Assembly: GCA_958295665.1 (NCBI GenBank)
Contig: OY282559.1
Location: 129,679,605-129,743,604, forward strand
DNA from: Tipula vernalis
Taxonomy: Eukaryota; Arthropoda; Insecta; Diptera; Tipulidae
DNA: 64,000 bases
Direction: 5' to 3'
The notes beneath the pieces are model-generated. The model was not told where the DNA came from. It made no database searches and saw only the letters and a list, made by a program, of their open reading frames with translations. Below, one piece after another: positions 46,226 through 56,480 of this stretch; the first letter of the stretch is position 1, and each line of letters begins with the position of its first letter. The translations under genes and the position numbers were made by a program.

Positions 46226-47039
46226 GAATATATATTTCAGACCTTTTTAGCATTTATCTTCATAATATCAAGAACTATTTACTTGTTTAAGTTGTTTACC
46301 ACTAATTCATTAATCTTGCATAAAATGCTTAATTTATGCAAACAAATATTCATAAAAAAATCAGTTGTGTTGAGCATCTTTTTCTCGATTTTAGTTTATT
46401 CATCTATTCTTGAATGATGCCTCAATTTGCTTATTTTGCAAATTAGTTGCTAAAATTGTTTGTATTATATTTAAATTAAGCAAAATAAGCCTAAATCTTG
46501 ATTTACTAGAAATAGGAAAGTCGTTTTCTTGTTTGCAGTAAAATATTTTTTTCCGTGATAGCAAGTATAATTCGAAAAATCTTTAGAATTTTAAGTTTCT
46601 AAATTTCAATTGCTGAACATAGAATACAACTTAAAAAATATTGTTTCCAACAAGTAAGAAGAGATTTTGGAAACCGAGATGTAGAGCTGCTAACAATTTT
46701 TTTAAATGAGAACAATTTTTCCATAAGGTGTAGAAAATGGCACATTTTTCCTACTAATCGATAAATAAAAAATGTATACAAAATTATGGATAAATATGGT
46801 CGATAAAAGTCACCATTTCTAAAAATATTGTTTGGCTAGTAAGTAATAACGGCCAACACCTATAAAGATTTTTTCAAAATCCTAAAATTCGACTTCGAAG
46901 ATTTCTTGACTAAAGCAACATATCACTGCTGCAGGAGAAACAACCTTGTCCAGAGCTACGGAAAACGAATACAAATAAATGAAGAAAGAATTTATTCCCT
47001 TTCTTAGAACTGTAATTGATTTAGCAAGTGGCATTTCTA

Positions 47040-47340
47040 AATTAGGCGACACAATACATGTCAGGTGGTATTCCATCAGTACAAACAAATTTAAATCGAA
47101 TTATTCGATTTTCGTACGATTAGGCAAAATAGAAAAATCTGTTAAACATTTAAGAAAATGAAATGGTTCGACCCCAAGAATTTACCGTCTTCCTAAAGTT
47201 CACAAAGACAGCAATTCTTTGAGGGGAATTGTTAGCTTTGATGGTTCGATAAAGTAATAAAAAATGCGGAAGATTTCAAAGTTAAAATCAAAAATATTAC
47301 TTTGCCAACAAGTTATATTTTAAAGTTGATTAACAAATTA
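47040..47340 (+). pseudogene. Penelope-like retroelement RT fragment
   Basis: Plus-strand frames give NGSTPRIYRLPKVHKDSNSL followed by RGIVSFDGS (about 47160-47250). This matches the conserved Penelope-clade block in which a TP-x-x-Y-x-LPK-x-HK motif is followed by an LR-x-IVS motif. The next stretch, EDFKVKIKNITLPTSYILK (47268-47325), fits the following region. A stop at 47159-47161 separates the upstream open frame (46979-47161) from the motif. The palm domain and GIY-YIG endonuclease are absent, so this is a short remnant. Confidence 0.72.
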
Positions 47341-47590
47341 CGGTATAAAATTAAAATGTAGTACCATGTAAATACTGAATTTAGTTTTAACAAAAAATGA
47401 CTGAAACAAGTGTATAGTTCACCGCATGAGTTTCCAGTTAGCTTTACTGACTAAACTTTAGAAAACATTTTCGGTTAGACCCATATTTCCTTTTGTAGAA
47501 ATGTGAACGGTATTATATTCTGAAGTTAACGTTTTTCGATAACTTACACCGTGAAGCAAATTTACAAGTAAAATTGAAAAAAAAAATCGG

Positions 47591-47641
47591 TTGGCTTTCT
47601 CTCTGTTTATAAAAGAAAGTCGTGTGTTGGCCACATCTCTA
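47591..47641 (-). repeat. copy of the left end of the 15661-16516 insertion
   Basis: On the minus strand this reads GATGTGGCCAACACACGACT followed by TTCTTTTATAAACAGAG. It matches 15662-15710 on the plus strand with few differences. The match links this locus to the same non-coding family. Confidence 0.7.
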
Positions 47642-47754
47642 TTTTTTTTTATGTTGTCAAACACCGGCACAAACCCATTTTTTAAACGAAACATTTCCCC
47701 CAGAACTCCGCCAAGTTCGATTTTATATGAATTAGTCTTTGGAAACGAATCTAA

Positions 47755-48545
47755 ACTCTTCTTTAGTTCCTTCGAAATTATGGTTATTTTTGGAAAAACA
47801 TTCAGCAAATGTAATATGCTTTAAATTATTTTTATTTTAAATAACTCAACTTAAAAGCTTTTTATCGGATAGTAAAATTTTTATTCAGGGTTACTGGTAA
47901 CTCGACGTATTGCTAAAAGGCAAAAAATTGAGCCACTCAATTTCTCAACTTGAAAAACCACCTTCTCTATTACTAAAAGTAAATTAGTAACCTTTGTGAA
48001 ACTGTTTGGTATTTTTGAACTTTAAATTATTAACAGAGTTCTGCTAGAGCATTAGCCAATTATAACAACTTAAAATTCAATTTCAACAAAAATTTTAAAA
48101 TAAAATGTCTCAAAAACTACTGAATTTCGGTAGAACATTTGGTGACACAATTTGTTGCATGTTAACCCTACTATAACGTCCTGCAGGAAATACGCCGCGT
48201 TACCAGTAACCCTGTATAATTTGTCTTCCACTTTTCCGTCTAAGCAAGTAAGTTGTGTGTGTTCAATGAATGTGTCGGTTGTAAATATTAAGTCATTTAA
48301 ATTATATTATTGTCTACAAAGAAATTAATAAATTTTTGGAGTTTTTTTTATTAAATCAGAATTATGCATTTTGAAACTTATTGAATAGAGTTTCCATCAA
48401 TGTGTTTTTAGAAACAAAGGGTTCTGAACTCTTTTTCAGTTTCTTCGAAATTCTCGGTTATTTGTGGAAAAACATTCAACAAAGGTATTATGCTTTAAAT
48501 TTGTTTTTTTTATTTCACAATAAATAACTTAACTTAAAAGTTTTG
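47755..48545. repeat. pair of about 110-bp direct repeats
   Basis: The segment at 47755-47860 (TTCGAAATTATGGTTATTTT, then TGGAAAAACATTCAGCAAA, then TATGCTTTAAATT and ACTTAAAAG) is repeated at 48430-48545 with substitutions. Between them lies AT-rich sequence without genes. Both are adjacent to the 47591-47641 repeat, so all may belong to one decayed element. Confidence 0.7.
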
Positions 48546-49256
48546 AACAGGTTGATGCCTATGAAGTTTATACTATATTTTACTGAAATTGTTTTAGTCT
48601 GATTTTAGTAAATTCTTTACTTGGGCACACAACGGGATAAATATTTTACTAAAACAGTACTAAACTGAAAAATATCACTACTCGAACAATGACATTTAGG
48701 GGAATTAATTTGGTCAGGTTCCATTCAAACTTATCGTGTATTAGTAAGACCAAAATATAAAATTAGTTGTTTATTTAAAAAAATTTTACTGGCCCCTATT
48801 GGACTTTGCAACCCTTAGTATTAAAAACTTAAAATCTCAATTTACTGTAAGGATGAAATATAAAATTAAATGTTTAATTAAACAAATTTGAATGGCCCAA
48901 AATCACATGATGGCTAACGGTTAAGCTGTAGTTTCAGTTATATATATATGCAAAAAGTTAGGGAGTTCAATTGGACTTTGCTATTGGAATTTACTACTAA
49001 AATTGAGATTTTAAGTTGTTAATACTAAGGATAGCATAGTCCAATAGAATTTCCAAATTTTTTGCATAAATATAGCTTAATCTATAGCTTAATTGATGGC
49101 CATCGTGTGATTTTGGGCCATTAAAATTTTTTTAATTAAACATTTAATTTTATATTTCATCCTTATAGTAAATTGAGATTTTTAGTTTTTAATACTAAAT
49201 GTAGCAAAGTCCAATAGAACTTCCTAATTTTTTCCATAGATACAGCTGAACCTATA

Positions 49257-50536
49257 CGAGGGCGGATTGAAAATGAAGCTACCTAGCGCTAGATGGCAGC
49301 ACAAACACAAACACTTTTTGTTTTTTAGAAATTACGATCTGTCAAACGTCAGCTGTTAAAATTTCACCCAAATTCATCAATTAGTTTATTTGTTGTAGTC
49401 GTTTGAAATAAGCAACTTTTGTGTTTCTTGAAAAATGGAAAAAAACGAATTTCGTGCAGTGATTAAACACTATTATTTGAAAGGGAAAACGGCGAAAGAG
49501 ACAAAAGAAAAGCTCGATAAACATTACGGTGAGTCTGCTCCGTCAGATTACATCGTAAAATATTGGATTGCTGAATTTAAACGCGGCCGAAGAAGCACTG
49601 CAACAATACCATCAACAGGAAGGCCAAAAGAGGTGGTTACTGAAGAAAATATCAAGAAAATCCTCGATATCGTTATGAATGATCGCCGAGTCAAGTTGCG
49701 TGAGATTGTTGAAATGGTAAACATATCATATGAACGTGTGTTCAACATTTTGCATGAACATTTGCATATGAAAAAGCTTTCGGCAAGATGGGTCCCGCGT
49801 TTGCTCAGTGTCGAACAAAAACGAGTTCGACAGACCACTTCACAGCGGTGTTTGGACATCCTGTTGATTTTTGGCGTCAATTAATTACTGTTGATGAAAC
49901 GTGGATCCACCACTGCACACCTGAAAACAAAAATCAATCGAAACAATGGGTGGAAGCTGGTGGAAGTGCTCCGAAGAAGGCAAAGGCAGTGAAATCGGCT
50001 GGCAAGGTTATGGCCACTATATTTTGGGATGCACACGGAATATTGCTCATCGATTATCTTGAAAAAGGATCCACAATCACAGAAAAGTATTATCGTGCAT
50101 TATTGGATCAATTGGTTGATGCAATCAAGGAAAAACGACCACATTTAAAGAAGAAAAAAGTGCTCTTTCTTCAAGACAACGCACCGGTTCACACAGCATT
50201 AGATACGATGCTAAAATTACGTGAAATACACTTCGAATTAGTTGATCATCCACCTTATAGTCCAGATTTAGCTCCTAGTGACTTTTTCCTGTTTCCAAAC
50301 TTGAAATAATGGCTCGCAGGACCAAGATTCATCTCAAACGAAGAAGTGATTATCGAAACTAACGCGTATTTTGAGGGGTTCCCGAAATCGTATTATTCAG
50401 ATGGTATAAAAAAGTTGGAATATCGTCTTACTAAGTGTGTCGAATTAAATGGAGACTATGTTGAGAAATAAATGGTTTTTGGCAAAAAAAAATTTTGTTT
50501 TCCTACTTAGGTAGCTTCATTTTCAATCCGCCCTCG
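49257..50536 (+). mobile_element. complete mariner (irritans-type) element, 1,280 bp
   Basis: Inverted ends CGAGGGCGGATTGAAAATG and beyond are identical for the first 29 bp (49257-49285 against 50536-50508 on the opposite strand). A TA lies on each side (49255-49256 and 50537-50538), the mariner target duplication. The length is normal for the family. It interrupts one copy of the 171-bp repeat. Confidence 0.95.
49435..50471 (+). pseudogene. mariner transposase, frameshifted
   Basis: Cut-and-paste transposase of the DD34D class. The first frame (49435 to about 49855) carries the paired helix-turn-helix DNA-binding region, including GRPKEVVTEENIKKIL, and the linker WVPRLL. After a frameshift near 49855 the second frame holds the three catalytic aspartates: in ITVDETWIHH (about 49890), in FLQDNAPVHT (about 50170) and in PYSPDLAPSDFFLF (about 50260-50300). 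A premature TAA at 50307-50309 follows, after which the sequence continues as WLAGPRFISNEEV to the natural stop at 50469-50471. All three Asp residues survive, but the frameshift and stop make it non-functional. Similarity is closest to the irritans/Himar-like subfamily by eye. Confidence 0.93.
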
Positions 50537-50800
50537 TAGCTTAACCGATAGTTATCGTGTGATTTTGGGCCTGTGAAATTTTTTTAATTCAACATTTAAT
50601 TATATATTTCGGCCTTAGTAGTAAATTGAGATTTTAAGTTTTTAATACTAAGGGTAGCATATTCCAATAGACGTTCCAAATTTTTTGCATAAATATAGCT
50701 AGATCTGTAGCTTAATTGATGGCCATCGTGTGATTTTGGGCCAGTAAAATTTTTTTAATTAATATTTAATTTTATATTTCGGTCATTGTAGTTATTCAAT

Positions 50801-51430
50801 ACATTTCAATATCATCAATACAGTTTTGTACGAAACCAAATATACAATTAAATTGAATTGGGTTATTTTTATAAATTAATTAATTGCATGTAGAAAACAC
50901 AAATCTATCGATTTACGATATATCTTTTTACGAAATACCGTCATGTTAAAAATAAACTACAAGTGATCCATATTTGTGGTAGTTTATTTTTACTATAACG
51001 GTATTTAGGTATTTTTTTTGATAAGCAATAGTAGTAAACTACTATTGCTTACAAAATTAAAATTATTACATTTATTTCATTTATGAATTTCTAACTTTTC
51101 GTATTTTACACAAAATAAAAATAAAAATTAGCTTGCATTTGAGTAGCTAATACATTTATTTATAATAAATAAAAATTAGTAAATACTTAAATGTAAAATA
51201 TTAAATATTTGAAAGCCCCATTTTCTAGCCAAAGTGTCAAGTTTGGCAGCGCTGGTACCTTAATTTTGAATCATGGCTTACATCGTCAAAGAAAAACAAT
51301 TTGGTATTTTTATTAGCTGAAATTATGGACGGATAAAAAAGCTTTCCGAAATTACATCAGTCATTTAGAAACTACCTCCGACTTGTACAATTTAAATGTT
51401 AAAAACGCTCAACATATAATAAATGATATT
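50801..51430. other. AT-rich intergenic sequence
   Basis: No gene was found. A short inverted pair is visible around 50930-51000, where ACGGTATTT and AAATACCG-type segments flank AAAATAAACTAC/GTAGTTTATTTT. It is likely a small fold-back remnant. Confidence 0.4.
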
Positions 51431-52800
51431 GTTAAAGTTAGCCGAAAGTTGCCAGACGAAAGTGAAAAGTCGATAATGCTAATTGTGTTAGTCCAGCCGA
51501 AAGTATAAAAAATGGCAATGCAGATTGTCTAATCCCAGCCGAAAGTTTCCAGCTGAAAGTGAAAAGTCGATAATGCAGATTATGATGTAACATTCCAGCC
51601 GAAAATAAAAAATTTAGTAGCTATCGGCCGAAAGTAAATAGGATACATAGATTTAAATAAAACATTTTGTAAATAAATTTATGTGTAAAATCTTGCTTCG
51701 TAGAAAATATCGGAAAATCAGAAGAATATATAAAATTAGAATTCTTAGAAAATTTGTATAAAATCAGCATCTAGAGTATTATGTCTAGAGATGCATTGCA
51801 TTGATTTGATTACTCAATAGCTATCGCAGAAAAAAAAATCAGCTCAAGTTTCCCGTGGGAAATCTCGGAAAATTCAAAAAAGTTTCTAGCTGAAAGTCGA
51901 ATTTTCCGAGATTTCCCACGGGAAACTTGTACTGAATTTTTTCCCTGCGATAGCTATTGACAAATCACATCAATGCAATTCATCTCCAGATATAACACTC
52001 TAGAGGCTGATTTTATACAAAATTTTTAATAATTTTTGGAAAATCGACTGAATTTTTTTCCTGCGATAGCTATTGACAAGTCATATCGAAGCAATTCATC
52101 TCCAGACATAACACTCTAGAGGCTGATTTGATATAAATTTTCAAATAATTTTTGAAAAATCAAATTTTCCGAGATTTCCCACGCGAAACTTGAACTGAAT
52201 TTTTTTCCTGCAGTAGCTATTGATGAGTCACATCAATGCAATCTATCTCCAGACATAACAATCTAAATGCTGATTTTATTCATCCATTTCTTACTTTCGG
52301 CTGGAAACTTTTTGGAATTTTAAGAGATTTTCCACGGGAAACTTGTACTGAAATTGTTTTCTGCGATAGCTATTGATAAATCACATCAATGCTATTCATC
52401 CCCAACCATAACAATTTAAAGGCTGATTTTATTTATCCATTTCTTTCTTTCGGCTGGAAACTTTTTTGAATTTTCCGAGATTTTCGACAGGAAACTTGAA
52501 CTGAATTTTTTTCCTGCGATAGCTATTGACAAGTCACATCAATGCAATCCATCTCCAGACATAATACTCTAGAGGCTGATTTTATATAAATTTTCAATTT
52601 ATTTTTGGAAAATCGAGTTTTCCCACGGGAAGCTTGAACTGAATTTTTTTCCAGCGATAGCTATTGATAAGTCACATCAATGCAATCCATCTCCAAACAT
52701 AACACTCTAGAGGCTGATTTATTTTCGGCTGGAATGTCAATAACATAATCTGCATTATCGACTTTTCATTTTCGGCTGGAAACCTTCGTCTTTCTTTAAC
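51431..52800. mobile_element. foldback-like element with CAGCCGAAA repeats
   Basis: The outer ends are inverted copies about 60-75 bp long. 51431 onward (GTTAAAG...GAAAAGTCGATAATG) matches the reverse complement of 52800 downward. A further inner match ending CATTCCAGCCGAAAA lies near 51600 and 52735. Inside are about six tandem units of 116-153 bp, marked by GCGATAGCTATTGA ending at 51960, 52076, 52223, 52376, 52529 and 52667. One unit is inverted at 51780-51885, giving a local palindrome around TTTCCCGTGGGAAA. CAGCCGAAA or its complement occurs many times. No ORF was found. The structure fits Foldback-type elements; the family is unknown. Confidence 0.75.
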
Positions 52801-54264
52801 AGGATTAATAAATGTCTATTTATGTCCTATTCAAAAAAATTAAATGTGCAGTTCAAAATTATGACATAAAAATTGTTGGTGTACTATTAAAAAGTTTAAA
52901 CAAGTTCATGTTTACAAATAGGAAAGTCCAAATTTCTTTGGAGTTGTAGTAATATTTTGTGTAGACGTTGAAGTGTTCTTGTGAAAGGGAGGGGCTACGT
53001 AGGATAGACGAAATAGTTTTTTAGTAGAGCGAGTGTGTACAAACTAGTTAACGATTCCATTTTTGATTTTTAAACTTGTCATAATACCATTACAGCTTCC
53101 AAATTTATTCCATTCTTCTAAATTAAGTTACACTCAATCGAATAGTAGAAATTATTAATAGCATGATATGTAAAAGAAATAAGTTTAAATAGAAAAAAAC
53201 TAAGGGCTAAAGCGTTTTTTACACTTTAATAAATTTTTTAATTATAAATTAAATTTTTAATAACTTTGTGTTTTAAGTTTTTGGTTAATTCCTTATTAAT
53301 ATTTGTTATTTATCTAGTTCTTTACTTTTTTATCTTGTAAAATCTAAAAACTAATTTTTTACACGAATATAACCAACTGTGGTAAAAGGAATCCGATAAT
53401 TACTACATACAACATCAATTTAAATGTAGTTCAAAGCGTATAAGATATTACTGATTTATGAGTCACCTTTGTTGAAAACATTAGTTCTAGTTTGGCTCTA
53501 TCAAGTGATGGGAGGATGAAAACAGATGTTTGCTTTTATTGGAAATATCCTAATTTGCCACATCGATTCAGCTTATAAATTGGGAAACATCTCTATAAAT
53601 AAATTCTGCACTAGAATATTATTCCGCCAATTATGGCGGCAACAAACAACCCAATCAATAGATTAGCAAAATGATTCAATCGAAAAACAAAATAATTTTA
53701 TTAATATGAATAAATTATAAAAATTATATACCACACTTTGAGGTATTTTCATTAACACAAATTTTGATTAAATTTATTCTAATTGAACGATCCCGGAGCC
53801 AAAACACAATTATTGCGAGGTAAAATTAATAAATATAAAAATAAATATTTGTGGATTTTGATAAAAAAAAGGTGAAAAATATATTTTATTTTAATAATAA
53901 TTTGTTTGGTAAATTTAGTAAATTAATGTATCAGAGATTGGCAACTAGTTTCCACCTGAATAAAAGTTTTATATAATAAATTTGTAGAACGGTATAGTCT
54001 CCCTGATGCAAAATAAAATTATTTTCAATAAAATATTAAAATATGGATTTTATTATTTGTTAAATAAATTAAGTTGTGATTTTTAAGCACATCTGCTCCC
54101 CGCGTACTGGACACTCCACAATACTTTTTTGTATAATAGTTTTATATTTTTGTTAAACTAAATTTGGAAAAAAAAAAATTAAAACATTTTTTTTCGTGTT
54201 GTTTGCCTATGTTTGAAATAATTTGATAAATTTTAATTAATCAAATTAATGGAAAAAGCGGTCG

Positions 54265-54302
<38 letters not shown>

Positions 54303-55952
54303 ACCCTACACGGTTATGCCGCAAAATATGTTTCAACATTATTTATTTCTTTTATTGGTATGCCTGTAAATAACTTTGTTATTGTGTATAACGATTTTGG
54401 GTATCATTATCAATACGTGAGTATATGCATAGGTACATAATATACAAAAAGGTGGCTTTGATGATTTTTAACGAACAGCTATGTGTATAATTTACTGTTG
54501 GTGAGAAATATGCCGTTTTCGATTTTCGACGCAAGATTATCGAGATACTTCAAGTTTGCTCTAGTAGTTCGTTGAGTGTAAACGTTAAAGAAATCAAAGA
54601 TCTGACGTTTTGATTGGGATTATGCTATCCTAACTGTCTTCTATTTTTCGTTAATTCACAAAAAGTTGTTCCGATGAAAACAAACACGTCTTCGTACTCT
54701 AATTATTTCAAACTAGGACTCGGATTGTATTGAAATCAGTCGCCTTTGCAAATATTATATTGATGCAATTTTCAACTTAAATTCTGAAACATTCGAGGTA
54801 CGGAAAGTTGGAAATATTGAAAACTGCTGCTTTAAACGTCACCGAATCAAATTCTAAGATGATTACATTTTGGTTATAAACTGATGTCGTTTAGTACCTT
54901 TAGCCGTTTAAATAGTGCATTTATTTATCTTTGCAAATATTCACAGTTTTTTGAATATGAACTGAGTTTTTACGAAATTGAAGTGTTTAGCTGCAGTGCT
55001 AACTTTTTCTATAGTTATTAGCTGACTATTCAAATATGGATCGATTAACAGACTATTAAAATATTCCGAAATCACAAGTTACACTGAATAAGATGCATCG
55101 AATTGTGTATCGTCAATTGATTATCGAATTAGTCAATTATAAATCTGTGTCCTACACGATGCTGAAATTTATCGTAAATTATAGTTTGCATTGGTACCCC
55201 GTTTCAAGCTATACTTGAGTAAATTAGCCAAAGCTCTGAGCTTTCCAGGTTTCAACCGCGCAGTCTTACCTAGTCCATCCTTTCATCGATTAATATTCGC
55301 CGAGAATTAAGTTTATGAGTTTGGTTGAAAACATTACTGTAATCTATTTATTTAGAAATAATGTTTAATTATACAAATTTCTTTTATGAAGGTATGAACA
55401 TTTTAGGATTTTATACAACTTAAAAATCATTGTAACTTAGAATTTTATAAATTTTCAAATAGCTGAAATGTAAAGATATTATAATTTCAATTTTTGTTAG
55501 GATCGTAGAATATGAATAAAAATTAGTTATTGATATTAATTTTCAAATATATACAATACTAAAACTAGAAAATTTGCCTTAAAAAAATTCCAATTTAAAT
55601 TTGAACTTAATCTCAAAGTTGAATTGGAAGCAATCCTTCAAATATCGCGCTTTTGTGTACCTCTTATAGGTTTCTGAGCGACTGGCATGCCCTACAAAAT
55701 AGAAACATAATGTTCCTTAAGAACCGCTTAGGAATATTTACACCAGTTTAGAATAAATTTCATTAATAAGTTATGGGAGAATGCTCCTACCTTCGAAAAA
55801 GAAATCTTTAGTCTTCTCCCTCTTTAAACAATCATAATCTAAATATGTTTTCGATACTACTTTTAGTCGCTCGAAAGTGATAAATAAATTTTATTTTTGT
55901 AAAACTTCGAAAAAGTACAATCGGAAACATCGTCCCTTGTAAGTATACTATT
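52801..55952. other. AT-rich intergenic sequence
   Basis: No gene or RNA was recognised. It includes a short (AT)n tract at about 54269-54296. The frame at 54249-54440 runs through that tract and is not a gene. Confidence 0.5.
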
Positions 55953-56480
55953 TTGAATATTTTTATTTTAATTTTTATTTGTATTTTTTATTTTATTTAT
56001 ATTTTATTTTTATTCGTATTTTTATTTTTAATTTTATTTTTATTGATGTTCTTTATTTTTATTTTTAGTTTTATTTTAATTTTAATTTTTATTGTATTTT
56101 TAATTTTAATTTTTATTTTAATTTTAATTTTTATATTTGTTTTAATTTTTATTTTTATTTTTATTTTTATTTTCATTTTAATTTTAATTTTAATTTGTAT
56201 TTTTCTTTTAATTTTTATTTTTATTTGTGTTTTTATTTTTATTTTTATTCTTATTTTTGTTTTAATTTCTATTTTTATTTTTATTTGTATTTTTGTTTTT
56301 ATTTTTATTTTTATCTTTAGGTTTATTTTAATTTTTATTTTAATTTTAATTTTTTATTTTAGGTTTTATTTTAATTTTAATTTTTATTTTTGTCTTTATT
56401 TTTATTTTTATTGCTAATTTAATTTTTATTTATAATTTGGTTTTATTTTATTTTTATTTTAATTTAATTTTAATTTTTAG
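55953..56480 (+). repeat. T-rich low-complexity tract (ATTTT/ATTTTT-type)
   Basis: About 530 bp of irregular ATTTT, ATTTTT and TTTTAATTTT units with sparse G and C. The 154-residue frame rich in Ile/Phe/Leu across it is an artefact of base composition. Confidence 0.93.

Larger units (their letters stand above)
36608..46557 (-). mobile_element. candidate two-gene CACTA-like (CMC) DNA transposon
   Basis: The block contains a transposase-like gene and a SAM-domain gene, both intact and on the minus strand. At 36608 the sequence reads CACGGAAAGAAATA. At 46557, on the opposite strand, it reads CACGGAAAAAAATA, a 13-of-14 match starting with the CAC typical of CACTA-type ends. Both flanks are unusually rich in short AAGCA/TTGCTTA and AATTAAGCAAA variants. 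Against this, the flanking triplets (ACT left, ATA right) do not form a target duplication, and a dispersed repeat lies inside at 46008-46225. Element identity is well supported by the proteins. The exact ends are a hypothesis. Confidence 0.5.
48780..50800. repeat. 171-bp repeat family in both orientations, split by mariner
   Basis: The word GTGTGATTTTGGGCC recurs at 49105, 50557 and 50728. The last two are 171 bp apart, and the first two are 170 bp apart once the mariner and its TA are discounted. Each unit runs from TAATACTAAGG(A/G)TAGCA through TCCAATAGAA, TTTTTTGCATAAATATAGCT, the CATCGTGTGATTTTGGGCC box and TTAATTAAACATTTAAT. At 48780-48960 a copy lies in the opposite orientation, making a large imperfect palindrome with the first direct copy. 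No coding potential. Confidence 0.85.

Noticed and set aside
47458..47824. Minus-strand 116-residue and plus-strand 77-residue frames as genes
   Set aside because: Both run through non-coding repeats shared with 15.7 kb and 48.4 kb; no motif found.
55953..56417. 154-residue hydrophobic frame resembling a membrane protein
   Set aside because: The Ile/Phe/Leu content follows directly from a T-rich low-complexity tract.
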